DNA of 64,000 nucleotides from Methanomassiliicoccales archaeon. GTDB taxonomy: Archaea; Thermoplasmatota; Thermoplasmata; Methanomassiliicoccales; JACIVX01. A program made the translations under genes and the position numbers. The notes under the pieces were generated by a model. It was not told the origin of the DNA. It was given only the letters and a program-made list of their open reading frames with translations, and did not search any database. The stretch's first letter is position 1. The number at the start of each line of letters is the position of its first letter. The stretch spans positions 23,716 through 87,715 of the forward strand of contig JARYLV010000007.1 in the NCBI GenBank assembly GCA_029907465.1, read 5' to 3'. Positions 1 to 9,484 of the stretch are shown one piece after another.

Positions 1-261
1 TCGACAGGAGATAAGAGTGTTTATAATTCAAAAATGGGCAAGCTATTCATAAAATTGATACCAGAAGATGCGAAGACATTCATGTTAATTACAGATGAGG
101 ACGTATTGAGAGAAAGAAGAGAAGATGTTATGGAAGATAAGACATTAGAAATTAAAATCGATCTATATATGAGGCTGGCTCAACAATTCAAGATAACAAT
201 GATGGAAGCAAATTTACCTATTGAGGAAATTCAGAATACTCTATTGAGGGCTATTGAATGA
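1..261 (+). CDS. C-terminal part of a thymidylate-kinase-like P-loop kinase (5' truncated by window edge)
   Basis: The frame is open from base 1 to the stop at 259-261, so the ATG at 34 is probably internal and the gene starts outside the window. The visible 86 residues end with a run containing VLRERREDV, then an alpha-helical LEIKIDLYMRLAQ segment and a final LPIEEIQNTLL helix. This resembles the LID and C-terminal helices of thymidylate-kinase-like proteins, in which Arg-rich residues are followed by an L-x2-x-x-x-LY-x-L helix. The P-loop would be upstream and cannot be seen. The stop overlaps the next start (ATGA), implying translational coupling to a nucleotidyltransferase and a glycosyltransferase, a set compatible with surface-glycan synthesis. 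The assignment is by pattern only. Confidence 0.45.
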   Translation, partial: STGDKSVYNSKMGKLFIKLIPEDAKTFMLITDEDVLRERREDVMEDKTLEIKIDLYMRLAQQFKITMMEANLPIEEIQNTLLRAIE

Positions 262-917
262 AAAGAATCGGCATAAGTTTCAGTGAATTCCATAAAAAGT
301 TGGCAAAAGGGAGGGAGTTTCCCCCGATTATTAAAGTGCCGATATTGACCATATCATCGTGGTTGTTTCAAGGAATCCTTTACATGGATCGCACTGAAAG
401 AGTATTTAAAATACTGTTGGATATTCTGTTTTTCGTACCATTCTATTGTTTAATCTTGCTATTTAATTGCGGGATACCTGGGATACTTGTATCATTTGCA
501 ATGGCACATACTTTGAATTGGGTATTCAATAGTCATATATTTGTTTTAATGAAAAATTTGAATTTGAAAAAAACCGAACCTGAACGTTTCAATCAATATC
601 TGGAAAGACTACAGAAAAGGATCAAAAGTGAACGTAGCATCATTTGGGCCGGAGTTTTTGGAAGCTTGGCTAGAGGTGAATTTAAAGAGACTTCGGATCT
701 AGATGTTAGACTCGTAAGGAAGCCAGGATTAATTAATGGTGTGAGAGCGTGCTTTTTTGCGATGAGAGAGAGAGTATGGGCAACAATTGGTAAATTTCCA
801 CTTGACATTTATGTTTTGGATAACATAGGTACTACAAACAGACATATTGATAAGAATGAAATTGGAAAAGTGATAGTGCTGTATGATCCATGTAAAATTT
901 TGAAAGGAGTGATTTAA
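258..917 (+). CDS. Nucleotidyltransferase-domain protein with N-terminal membrane segments
   Basis: A 219-residue protein. Residues about 51-97 are strongly hydrophobic and would make one or two membrane spans. The C-terminal half carries the MNT/DNA-polymerase-beta nucleotidyltransferase signature GSLARGE at 135-141 with the metal-binding pair D147 and D149 in SDLD, and a further acidic strand (PLDIYVLD) later. The family transfers nucleotidyl groups; the substrate is unknown. It starts at the ATGA overlap with the kinase-like gene and ends just before the glycosyltransferase start, so the three genes look like one operon. A membrane-tethered minimal nucleotidyltransferase next to a GT4 enzyme suggests a role in activating or modifying a glycan precursor, which is inference. 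Confidence 0.6.
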   Translation: MKRIGISFSEFHKKLAKGREFPPIIKVPILTISSWLFQGILYMDRTERVFKILLDILFFVPFYCLILLFNCGIPGILVSFAMAHTLNWVFNSHIFVLMKNLNLKKTEPERFNQYLERLQKRIKSERSIIWAGVFGSLARGEFKETSDLDVRLVRKPGLINGVRACFFAMRERVWATIGKFPLDIYVLDNIGTTNRHIDKNEIGKVIVLYDPCKILKGVI

Positions 918-2095
918 ATGAAAGTGGCGATCGCATATAATTATGACCCATCAAACTTAAGGGGTGGAGGTGGAATTACTTATGTCCACAATCTGCTAAA
1001 GGAGCTACTTAATAAAGCTGAGGAAGTAGTTTTGTTTGGATGCAAATTATCGGAAAATCAAACTTTCAGACATTCTAATTTAGAATTCATACCGGTGTTA
1101 AGAGGAACAGATGATTGGTGGAAATTTTTGATAAATCTTCCTCGTCGCATAAAATCTGCGAATGTTCGAAAATATTACATAATCCATACCCATCATCCCC
1201 CAACCATGTATCCCTTTACTCGCATTACCTCAGATAATCCAAAAATATGCACTTTTCATGGCGTACCTTTAGATTGGGTCAAAATCAATTATCGATATCT
1301 CCATCCTTTTGTTGGACCGGTGTATAAATTTGTTGAGAGACGCATAATCGAGAACGTGGATGCAATTACTACTGCAGGAATATATCCACAAATGGGATTA
1401 AAAAAAAGATATCCTAATTTAGATTTAGATAAAAAATATGGGTAATACCGAGTGGTGTTGATTTAGATAAATTTAGGCCGATGGATAAGAACAAATTAAA
1501 AGAAAAGTATAACCTCTGCAGATTCGATAATATAATCTTATTCGCAGAGCGACTTTCAGAAGTAAAGAATTTGAAACTGTTGTTAGAGAGTTTTGCATTG
1601 GTTGAGAATACATTAGAAGATATAGCTCTTGTAATTGCCGGGCGAGGAGATAAAGAATGGGAAATAAAACTGCTTTCCCAAAAAATGGATATCAAGAATG
1701 TCATTCTTACTGGAGAAGTAAGTCCTGAGAAAATGCCAGAGATTTACAATTGTGCAGACGTTGTCGCTCTCACTTCTTGGTATGAGGCCAGTCCTACTGT
1801 GGTAAAAGAAGCGTTAGCATGCGGAGTACCTGTTGTTTCAACGAATGTAGGTGATGTGAGTGAGATAATTACTGATCCACAGTTAGGCACTGTTGTCGAT
1901 GAATATGATGAGAAACTCTTCGCAGATGCTTTGATAAAAACCATTGAGATGACTAAAGCAATACCGGAAGAGGTCAGAAAGAAATGCCGAGAAATAGCTT
2001 TAGAACGATTTGGTTTCAACAAAGTGGCAAAAGAATTCTTGGCTGTTTATGAGAAAGCAATGACTATGAGGGGAGCAAAAATAAAAACTAAATGA
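918..2095 (+). pseudogene. GT4-family glycosyltransferase interrupted by a one-base frameshift
   Basis: Two adjacent reading frames together make one GT4 (GT-B fold) glycosyltransferase of about 392 residues. The first frame starts at 918 (N-terminal RGGGGITY loop, acceptor side) and stops at 1443-1445 soon after LDLDKKYG. The second frame continues at once with VIPSGVDLDKF, the expected start of the C-terminal nucleotide-sugar domain, and ends with the E-x7-E type signature EASPTVVKE. One extra G in the GGG run at 1440-1442 would restore one frame. Either this is a recent inactivating deletion or a homopolymer sequencing error. It follows the nucleotidyltransferase gene without a gap. The donor and acceptor are unknown. 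Confidence 0.75.
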
Positions 2096-2570
2096 GACCG
2101 AATGTGCACGGAATTAGTAAATCCCATTGCTTCAAAATCTATTTCAATGCGCCCCATGCATTGACTTATATTCTTTTTTTCCAGTGCGCCATATTGGATC
2201 TATGAGAGAATCTTGAAAAACACCCATTTCTGATTTAATAGAGAATGCCAGATTTTGATGATTCGATTGATCTATAGCGGTCTCAATATATATGAATGAG
2301 ACCTAGCGAGTTTTAACATGGGATTTTTCAAAAATATTTCGTTCTCACCAAAGCAATTTCAATTTCATGGGTTTCGCAATGACATCTTTGTGGTAATTTC
2401 TCTAGTTCCATATTTTAAATGGATACCAGCTGCTATCGGTCTAGAATTCGGCAGGTGCTTTCCAAGTAGCTTGAAGCATTTCATTAGTTTTTTCCTGATC
2501 TATCGAAACGGTCTAATAAGTCAATTTCTTCCATGACTATTGGGTCAACGCCAAAATCGATCGTCAATGT
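2096..2570. other. AT-rich gap without a recognisable gene
   Basis: The stretch lies between convergent transcription units (GT4 ending at 2095, GT4 on the minus strand ending at 2571). Short open frames occur on both strands, but none has a ribosome site, a recognisable domain or plausible composition. Confidence 0.5.
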
Positions 2571-3797
2571 TCAACTCTTGTTTCTTACTATTCTCTCAAG
2601 TAATTGCATCTCGATTTTAATCCTTGAGTCCCAATTACGACTATCGATTATCGTCTTTCTGGCGTTTCGTCCGAGTTCGTCTCTCAACGCCTCGTTTTGA
2701 TAGAGTTGCAGTAAAGCCTTCGCAAAGCCATCTATATCGTTTGGTGGTACCAATATTCCGTTATAATTGCATCTAATCAAACTTCTCGTTCTTCCTGCAT
2801 CAAAGGCTACAACAGCACGGCCACAAGACATAGCTTCCTGGATGGATAGGTTTAGATTGGATTTCAACGAAGTTCCGACTACTACATCGGCTATCCGCAA
2901 GTAATCGCGTACTTCTTTAGTAGTCTTTCTCCCCTTAAATTCGACCAAGTGATTAATATTCTCTTTTTCGACCAATTCTTCAAGCCCAGCTCTTTGTTTT
3001 CCATCGCCGATAATAATAAACTTAGCGGTTCTCTGGCCTTTCGGGTTCCCATAATGATTCAATTCCTCTAAGAATTTCTTAAACGCAAGAATGCCTAGGT
3101 CTACCCTTTTGAAGGAATCAAGCCTCTGAGTCGACAAAATTGTGAAAATATCATTTTTTTTTCTATCACCGCATGGACTAAAGAAATCAGTGTCGATAGC
3201 ATGGTATACAACTTCATGAAGAATTCCATGCTTTTTGTACAGGGTTAACGTTTCTTCAAGTTCCCCACCATCATCAACTATAAGGAGAAAATTTGGTTTA
3301 CTGAATTTGAAAAAGAACGGAGCTAATCTTTCCATGAGTGCACTCCTAATACTTATTTTAAATGGATTGGAGCTATGCTGTAATATGACTAGTGGAATGC
3401 GGACATTCGATTTCTTCAGGTGCCAGCCGATCATTGCCCCAAGAAGTGTTCCATGTACGTATACAATATCGAAGTCCTTTGAATTTTCTTCAATCTTTTT
3501 CGATACGGATTTTGAATAAATCCAAATTTTGAAAGGGGCTACCGGGAGTTTCAATTGTTTAAACCGCTCGAGATTTTCCGGATAGTATACCTTTGCAATA
3601 GGAACTTCAAATGAATTTTCAAAGTCTCCATCCTTAATATTTTTTGATGGTGCGATGATTAGTTGTTTTTTCAATAAAGAGTTCATTTTTCGTGATAATT
3701 CAATCGGGTGTGTAATCGACCCTCCAATTGCAGGAGGAAGGCCATCGACGACTCGAATCAGTGATATCCCATCAATCAAACGGCTCTCGTCAACCAT
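2571..3797 (-). CDS. GT4-family glycosyltransferase
   Basis: A 408-residue GT-B fold protein. The N-terminal LPPAIGGSITHPIEL stretch is the usual glycine loop of the acceptor domain. The C-terminal domain has ILSTQRLDSFKR and the late LNLSIQEAMSCGRAVVAF segment. In the E-x7-E signature the first glutamate is replaced by serine (SNLNLSIQE), which is unusual and could alter donor handling. The start is uncertain: the first ATG overlaps the upstream membrane-protein gene by 22 bases, and a TTG at 3779 sits directly at that gene's stop. Coupling with the membrane protein suggests joint work on a lipid-linked or surface glycan. Confidence 0.8.
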   Translation of the reverse strand: MVDESRLIDGISLIRVVDGLPPAIGGSITHPIELSRKMNSLLKKQLIIAPSKNIKDGDFENSFEVPIAKVYYPENLERFKQLKLPVAPFKIWIYSKSVSKKIEENSKDFDIVYVHGTLLGAMIGWHLKKSNVRIPLVILQHSSNPFKISIRSALMERLAPFFFKFSKPNFLLIVDDGGELEETLTLYKKHGILHEVVYHAIDTDFFSPCGDRKKNDIFTILSTQRLDSFKRVDLGILAFKKFLEELNHYGNPKGQRTAKFIIIGDGKQRAGLEELVEKENINHLVEFKGRKTTKEVRDYLRIADVVVGTSLKSNLNLSIQEAMSCGRAVVAFDAGRTRSLIRCNYNGILVPPNDIDGFAKALLQLYQNEALRDELGRNARKTIIDSRNWDSRIKIEMQLLERIVRNKS

Positions 3798-5569
3798 ACG
3801 TTACCCTCAATATTCGTATAAATCCTATCTGAGGATGTATCAAAGTTCATTTTGGTAAAATCATCTTTCGAAAATCTATTCGCTGTTTTCCAGATTGTAC
3901 TGTACGTGATCCTATCAATCTTGTTAATTACTATATACCTATCCTCTTCCAGCACTTCTCCAAGTTCTTTAGACTTATTGTATCCAAAATGGTCTGGTAT
4001 GATGAGTTTGCCTGGAACAACAACATCTCTGAAAATAGTGCCGCAAATCATATCAGCATACCTCAAGGGTGATGAGAGTATTGACGAGATGCCGATTTGG
4101 GTATGTTTCTTTGAAATAATCCATTCATATGTAATGATGTCGCTATTAGATATTTCAGCATTTGGCTTCAATGAATAAGGTGAGGGATGCAGAGCCAGAA
4201 TACTTAGTGTTGACGCAATTAAGAGAACTAAGCTGAAGACGGTTGCAATGATCTTTTTTCTGCATTTTCTTCTATTAATTAGACAATACACAAGACCCAT
4301 AAATACTGGTGTGAAGATCATTGTGTAAGCAAGTGATCGATCTCCCCCAATTAGAATAAGGCCAGGAACAAGATCAAATGTAGCGCAGGCATATATCGCA
4401 AAGGCAAACATGGAAAATGCATATAACGAGAATAGTGGAATCTTATGAGCCAACACCTCTTTCTTTAATTTTAAGATCCCCAATAATCCAATGAATGAAA
4501 TTGCTAACAATATCAAATTATGACCTATAACCTTCGCAATATAGATGAGGAATTGCCAATCACTCCATCCTAATTTCTGCAAGGCCGCATCTACTTTGCC
4601 AAGAAAGCTCGGACCTTCGCCAGCAGTTATTGCAAGCCACAGGGCTTCTAAGCCATGATGAAATTGCTTGAAAGCGAAGATCCAAATAAAGAATCCGATT
4701 AATATTATTAATATAAAGTTAATGGTTCTTTTTGGCAACTCATTCATAGTCGATCTTTGTTTTTTCGAAAAATTGGAGATTATCAACGCTATGATTCCAA
4801 ACGAAAACACCAATATGATTAAATAAAGTGCAGATAGGGGATGAAAGAAAACGAAAGTAATTGAGAGAATTATTGCCATGAGGGAGAATTGAACTGCGTG
4901 GTCTTTGTTAGACCTTATAAAAAGGTATATGAAAAGAGGAATGAAGTGGATGCTCCAACCGTTGGGCATTAAGTATAGTTCGTAGCCAGTATAAAGTACG
5001 GAAGCGGCAACGATCGCAGCGATCGTACAGATTTTTCTTTCATAGAAAATAGTTCTTGCAATTAAGTAAATCGATAGAACATAAAATGTGGAGGTAATAG
5101 CGGTGAAATAGTTTCCAATGAGATGAATAGGGACCGATGCTATCATCGATAAAGAAGAAATAAGAATATGTGTAATTGGATAATAATTCTCTTGATAAAA
5201 GTACCCCGTTAATATTATATCCTTCGTGTAACCGATTTGCGTCATGTGGTCCCCGCCAAGAGCGTAGGAGCCTCTCAAGAACGGTAACCATTGAACAACT
5301 AGTATATTCAAAATGATCACTATCATGCCAGCTATCCATAGATATGAACGGTTCTCATCTTTCCGTAAATATTCAGACAACACTGTGGCAATGCCGATGA
5401 AGATATTAGCAACCAACATTAACCAGATGATCAGAGGAACTTCGCTGTATAACGAGAGTTCATAGCTCTTCATCGGATTCATGGAAATTAAAATCAGAAT
5501 AACCACATTACTAATGAAAGCGTAAATCAAGATCAATTTCTTGAGATGTGATGCATGAAGGTCTACCAT
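3776..5569 (-). CDS. Polytopic membrane protein, GT-C-glycosyltransferase-like
   Basis: A 597-residue protein made mostly of hydrophobic helices (roughly 12 or more) with a soluble C-terminal part of about 110 residues. After the first three spans there is a loop with GGDHMTQIG followed by an aromatic segment (YFYQENYYPITHI). Such an acidic first extracytoplasmic loop is typical of GT-C enzymes and related archaeal membrane proteins that use polyprenyl-phosphate sugars. No diagnostic motif identifies the substrate. It is upstream of and overlaps the GT4 gene, so the two probably form an operon. A non-enzymatic transporter or polymerase role cannot be excluded. Confidence 0.6.
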   Translation of the reverse strand: MVDLHASHLKKLILIYAFISNVVILILISMNPMKSYELSLYSEVPLIIWLMLVANIFIGIATVLSEYLRKDENRSYLWIAGMIVIILNILVVQWLPFLRGSYALGGDHMTQIGYTKDIILTGYFYQENYYPITHILISSLSMIASVPIHLIGNYFTAITSTFYVLSIYLIARTIFYERKICTIAAIVAASVLYTGYELYLMPNGWSIHFIPLFIYLFIRSNKDHAVQFSLMAIILSITFVFFHPLSALYLIILVFSFGIIALIISNFSKKQRSTMNELPKRTINFILIILIGFFIWIFAFKQFHHGLEALWLAITAGEGPSFLGKVDAALQKLGWSDWQFLIYIAKVIGHNLILLAISFIGLLGILKLKKEVLAHKIPLFSLYAFSMFAFAIYACATFDLVPGLILIGGDRSLAYTMIFTPVFMGLVYCLINRRKCRKKIIATVFSLVLLIASTLSILALHPSPYSLKPNAEISNSDIITYEWIISKKHTQIGISSILSSPLRYADMICGTIFRDVVVPGKLIIPDHFGYNKSKELGEVLEEDRYIVINKIDRITYSTIWKTANRFSKDDFTKMNFDTSSDRIYTNIEGNVWLTRAV

Positions 5570-6358
5570 CCATTTTCTCCGTAATACAATTACTATTGAT
5601 AATGTTTTTTTATTTGGTTCAATTCATTTTTTGCGTTCAATTGAAATGCAAAGAAAATTCACCAAGACTAATCCAATCCAGCTTAAGTATGTGATCTGTT
5701 ATGTACTACATTTTCCCATAATCAAGAGATCAAGCGATACATATTCACTATTGTAAACAGCCTCATTTTCAATCTCATGATCTCTGGCGGTTGTACTTCC
5801 CCACCAAATTTCTAGTGCATTCATTGCGGACAAAGTAAGCTTGCAAGAAGGTGCCAATTACATCAATTTCAGCGAAATCCCGAATGGAAAGCATCCCGCA
5901 TCCTTTCTTCTTCTTTCCAAATCTCATTTAGAAATCTTCCTTCGGAGCTCGATGTTGTTCGACATGTCATTCGAAATTCGCAAAGAACCATGAAGTCCTC
6001 TCTCTACATTCCAACTCATTCAATGGATATCTTTCGATCAAGATGAGGTTTTACGGCGCCGAGCCAAGACGTTCAAGTTATTTTCCGGTGGCTGATGAGC
6101 TTTTATTAACGAATCCGTTTCTGGCATCATCGCCTTTGGTGATCGACATAATATAGTTATTATGTTTGTTAATTATATTGCAAATGTCGATATTTTTATC
6201 GAATCGGGATAGAAACGCGGTGTAGATGTCTGATGAAAGAATTTCTCGATAACTTTTTTCTTATATTATAAGAATAATCGAAGATTTCCAATCATTGAAG
6301 ACAAAAAATCCTTTCTGATCGGATGGCTTCCAATATTGATAGTTTCTAGCAGCAGAAA
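5570..6358. other. 789-base gap without a recognisable gene
   Basis: An AT-rich stretch upstream of the minus-strand membrane-protein gene and downstream of the minus-strand HTH gene. On the minus strand short coherent-looking fragments appear (around 5700-5950), but they are broken by stops and I could not match them to a family. No tRNA, repeat or terminator was evident. Confidence 0.45.
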
Positions 6359-6952
6359 TCACTTTCTTTCAAAAGATCCCGCATCACCCCTCTCCCGGCT
6401 GCACTGATCGAGTAAACGCAGCATGACTGCGAGCATCTCATTCTGACCTCGCATCATACTTGTTAAGAAATCAGCCAAACGAGACGGGAAATAGGCAGGG
6501 CAGAACGCACACATCGACTTGTGCTTTTCGACTCGAAGAAAGTAAACCCCCCTCTCTTTCTTCATATCCCAGCCTTTTATCGGACTCTTCCAGAAAAAGG
6601 ACGTGCAGTAACCGTCATCCGTCATGCGAACGCATGTCCACCCGAGATCTCTTCTAAACCTATTGTTAAGCGATATCTCAAGCATCTTCTTGATCTCGAG
6701 CAATTCCTTAATGTCTTCCTCGCGCTTATCAGATCCGTTTCGGGCGACTATTGAACTCCTTAACATTTGTATTTCTCTTTCTAACTCTAAAATTCTCCTT
6801 TCCAAAGTTCCGCTCCGTCCGTCGTTCTCGCCCTCCCCGTCCGCACGGAGAATTCTAGCTATCTGCGTGAAGCTCTTCCGGTATTTCTTGGCTAGTTGCC
6901 TGTAGGTCGCACCATCCTCGTAATCCTTCCTTATCAGCTCTTCAACATTCAT
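6359..6952 (-). CDS. Helix-turn-helix, coiled-coil, cysteine-containing protein of unknown function
   Basis: A 197-residue protein that I do not recognise. Residues about 15-37 (ATYRQLAKKYRKSFTQIARIL) form a helix-turn-helix like those of Hin/transposase-type DNA-binding domains. Residues about 48-95 are heptad-rich and likely a coiled coil. The C-terminal part has C107, C116 and a C148-x2-C151 pair that could bind zinc or an iron-sulfur cluster, plus C184. It is transcribed divergently from a second HTH protein at 7181-7642. A sequence-specific DNA-binding protein with a metal or redox sensor domain is a reasonable inference. The divergent layout would permit autoregulation. Confidence 0.6.
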   Translation of the reverse strand: MNVEELIRKDYEDGATYRQLAKKYRKSFTQIARILRADGEGENDGRSGTLERRILELEREIQMLRSSIVARNGSDKREEDIKELLEIKKMLEISLNNRFRRDLGWTCVRMTDDGYCTSFFWKSPIKGWDMKKERGVYFLRVEKHKSMCAFCPAYFPSRLADFLTSMMRGQNEMLAVMLRLLDQCSRERGDAGSFERK

Positions 6953-7140
6953 TCGCTATCATCTCAGTGTATCGTTATCCTGCTATCTTCAATGTTACTC
7001 TGCTACTTTAAGGTTTCCTTTGAGCTTACTACTCAGTTTATGGGATCCTCCACCATCCTTGTAATCGTCCAGAACGCACAAGTAGTATTGTCTATCCAGC
7101 AGGCTTCACCTCAGAAACCGCGATGTAGTATTGATAGTAA

Positions 7141-7150
7141 TCTTTATAGT
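7141..7150 (+). promoter_or_regulatory. TATA-like box for the HTH-TM gene
   Basis: The sequence TCTTTATAGT lies about 35 bases before the chosen ATG at 7181. This spacing fits an archaeal promoter giving a very short leader and supports that start over longer in-frame alternatives. Confidence 0.4.
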
Positions 7151-7180
7151 ATCATGATTCAATACTCTACTCGATTGAAA

Positions 7181-7642
7181 ATGGTCGTCAGAAGTGAAGA
7201 AGAGCTGAAGGAACTCCTCGATCAGGAATGGAAGCTTTACTTTCACAGCAGGGTAAAGCGTTGGTATTTATACAAAGGGGCAAAGGAACGCAGAATCGTA
7301 GGCAGAAATCTCGATAATCTCTGCGAGAGCCTTCACGAAGGGAAGAGTGGCATTGCGGTGGCCGAGATTCATAGAATGAGGCTCGAAGGACGAACCCTTT
7401 CACAAATCGCTGCTGAGACAGGGATCAGCGAGAGGGCAGTCGCAAACGCTATGGATAGGGAGGAAGATGAAGTTATAAAACCGAGGGAATCCGTCGAAGT
7501 CAGAATAGAGTCAGGAGAAAATTTAGAACAAGGGGTGAGTGTTGACTCTCTGATAGCAGTGGGTCTGGTGCCGTTCTTCTCCATTGGAATTGTTGGTCTT
7601 TGGACTATTGGGAACTGGCTAATGGGGAAATTTGGGGGATAG
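7181..7642 (+). CDS. HTH protein with a C-terminal membrane anchor, function unknown
   Basis: Taken from the ATG at 7181 this is a 153-residue protein. The frame is open much further upstream, but those residues look non-coding and the TATA-like box at 7141 fits the later start. Residues about 64-92 (RMRLEGRTLSQIAAETGISERAV) form a clear helix-turn-helix. Residues about 122-148 form one hydrophobic span (VGLVPFFSIGIVGLWTIG), so the DNA-binding part would be held at the membrane. It is divergent from the HTH/Cys gene at 6359-6952. A membrane-tethered regulator is the simplest reading, with no ligand or target evident. Confidence 0.6.
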   Translation: MVVRSEEELKELLDQEWKLYFHSRVKRWYLYKGAKERRIVGRNLDNLCESLHEGKSGIAVAEIHRMRLEGRTLSQIAAETGISERAVANAMDREEDEVIKPRESVEVRIESGENLEQGVSVDSLIAVGLVPFFSIGIVGLWTIGNWLMGKFGG

Positions 7643-8087
7643 GAACCGGATTGCGAGGTTAAAGAAAGCATTTTTGAGGGTTCATAAGCCAGGGTTTATC
7701 TCCTATTCGTTCAAGAATCTTTAATAGAAATCCCCGAAACGCTTTGAGACGCCCTAATGCAATAAAACTCGTCGCCGTCACAGAACGATTCTTAATTTTT
7801 CCGATGCACTTCACCTCATTTTGTCATTACCTCAAGTGCCAGATGGAGTGTGATTCTCTTAGTCGACATTGATAGGCTTTGCAAGCCCATTTCTCAGAAA
7901 TCAGGGACGATAACATGGATAGAGTTGAGGATAAACGAAGTGTCAACAGGAAATGGCAGAACAGAGGGTTTTCAAAGCTCTCAAGGGAAAGGCGTTGAAA
8001 TGAAAGATCAAAAAGCATGCGAACTTGTTGAGCTTGCAAGTCATAAATCATGAAATCAAGAGGTTATTCAAGGAATAATCCTCGAAT
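7643..8087. other. Gap of about 445 bases, no gene recognised
   Basis: Lies between convergent genes. The short open frames at 7827-8053 overlap one another on both strands and have no supporting features. Confidence 0.45.
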
Positions 8088-9287
8088 TCATTTTCCTGAA
8101 TATTCCGATCTCTTTGCGCGGCGCAATTCATTCCTCTGCAAGATTTGTTCAAAGATCGCCAACACTTCCCTTCCGTATTTCTCCTCGCTGAAATGCTCTG
8201 TCGCCCACCTCTCTCCGTTAGCCCCCATCTCCTTCGCGATGTCAGGATGCTCCAGTAAATACAAGATTTTCTCCGCCAGTTCCACATAGTTCCCTGGTGT
8301 ATACAAGAGGCCGTTGAAGTTCTCGCGGATCAGCTCGGTGGTCCCGCCACTCCTCGCTCCGATTACTGGTTTCCCAGCCCGCATCGCCTCGACGGTGACG
8401 CGGCCGAAGGCCTCCATCCTTGAACATACAAGCACGATATCGACGCACCGCATTACTTCGATCGCATTCGGAATGTAGCCAAGGAAAGTCACATGGTCTT
8501 CCAGATGATTTTCATTGATTAAGTGATCGAGATATTCCTTGTATTTGGGGCTCCCCTTACCGACGATGTAAAGATGTGCCTTTATCCCCTTTCGGATCAG
8601 TTCTCCAATCGCCCTTATCGCATCCTCCTGCCCTTTTCCCTCTTGTAAGGTACCGACAATCGCCAATTGGATAATTCCTTCTCTAATACATTGCTCTCGG
8701 AATTCCTTCAAACGAGGGGAAGTTTCGAGGGGATTGAGAAAAGAAATTGGGTAATAAACGACCCTCATCTTTTCATCGGGAATAAATCGTCGGTATTTTT
8801 CGGCGACGGCGTGGGAGCAAGCGATGCATGCCGTTGAGAGTTTGTTTATCAAGTGCAAAGAAATTCTTGGACCTAGAATGTAAATCAATCTGTGATCTTC
8901 GTATCCGAATTCGTGAATATACCAGATGTGTGGTGCATTGAATATCTTTGCAGCAAAGGCACCAGCGCATACGGTTATCGTGTTGGCGACAATGATATCA
9001 GGATTCCACTTCTTCAATTGTCTGACGACTAGCGGAATCGCAGCAAAGCTGAATATAATTCTGTACACGCGTCTCCAAAGTGGCAAAGTCTCGCTGGCTG
9101 TCCACCATCTGTACGGAATCACCTTGAAATGTACGCCACGCTTCTCCAGTTCCTTGATGATCGGACCGGAGGCAGGTAGCATCGCAAAACACTCAACACC
9201 TCTGTTTCTCAAAGCATCGATTAATTCAAGATTAGCCCTTTCCGCACCGCCCAGGGCTGGTGAATGCAAGACGAAGCAGACCCTCAT
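8088..9287 (-). CDS. GT4-family glycosyltransferase
   Basis: A complete 399-residue GT-B protein. The N-terminus MRVCFVLHSPALGGAE contains the GGAE acceptor-domain loop. The C-terminal domain has IVGTLQEGKGQED and a canonical E-x7-E signature, EAFGRVTVE, followed by AMRAGKPVIGARSGG. Such enzymes use nucleotide-sugar donors at the inner face of the membrane to build glycans. Unlike the genes at 918-2095, this one is intact. It stands alone on the minus strand with no close partner, so the glycan is not indicated. Confidence 0.85.
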   Translation of the reverse strand: MRVCFVLHSPALGGAERANLELIDALRNRGVECFAMLPASGPIIKELEKRGVHFKVIPYRWWTASETLPLWRRVYRIIFSFAAIPLVVRQLKKWNPDIIVANTITVCAGAFAAKIFNAPHIWYIHEFGYEDHRLIYILGPRISLHLINKLSTACIACSHAVAEKYRRFIPDEKMRVVYYPISFLNPLETSPRLKEFREQCIREGIIQLAIVGTLQEGKGQEDAIRAIGELIRKGIKAHLYIVGKGSPKYKEYLDHLINENHLEDHVTFLGYIPNAIEVMRCVDIVLVCSRMEAFGRVTVEAMRAGKPVIGARSGGTTELIRENFNGLLYTPGNYVELAEKILYLLEHPDIAKEMGANGERWATEHFSEEKYGREVLAIFEQILQRNELRRAKRSEYSGK

Positions 9288-9484
9288 GTTATCATCTTTG
9301 TGGCAACAGATGGGACGGGTACAATTAGACTTCGATTCTTTTAGAGGTTTTGCTAGTCAAGACACACAATACAACTACCTCTTACCGTAGGCCAAGTGAA
9401 CCAGAATCGAAATGTAATAGAAAGAATGATATTACGCCTGTCAAATTCTTCGTTTATATTGTGTTACATGGAGGAGGATTGGTA

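Noticed and set aside
2300..2570. Possible remnant on the minus strand beginning MEEIDLLDRFDRSGKN
   Set aside because: The frame ends after 16 residues and the following pieces could not be assigned.
5640..6020. Possible gene remnant on the minus strand
   Set aside because: Short readable fragments occur, but no consistent family match and many stops.
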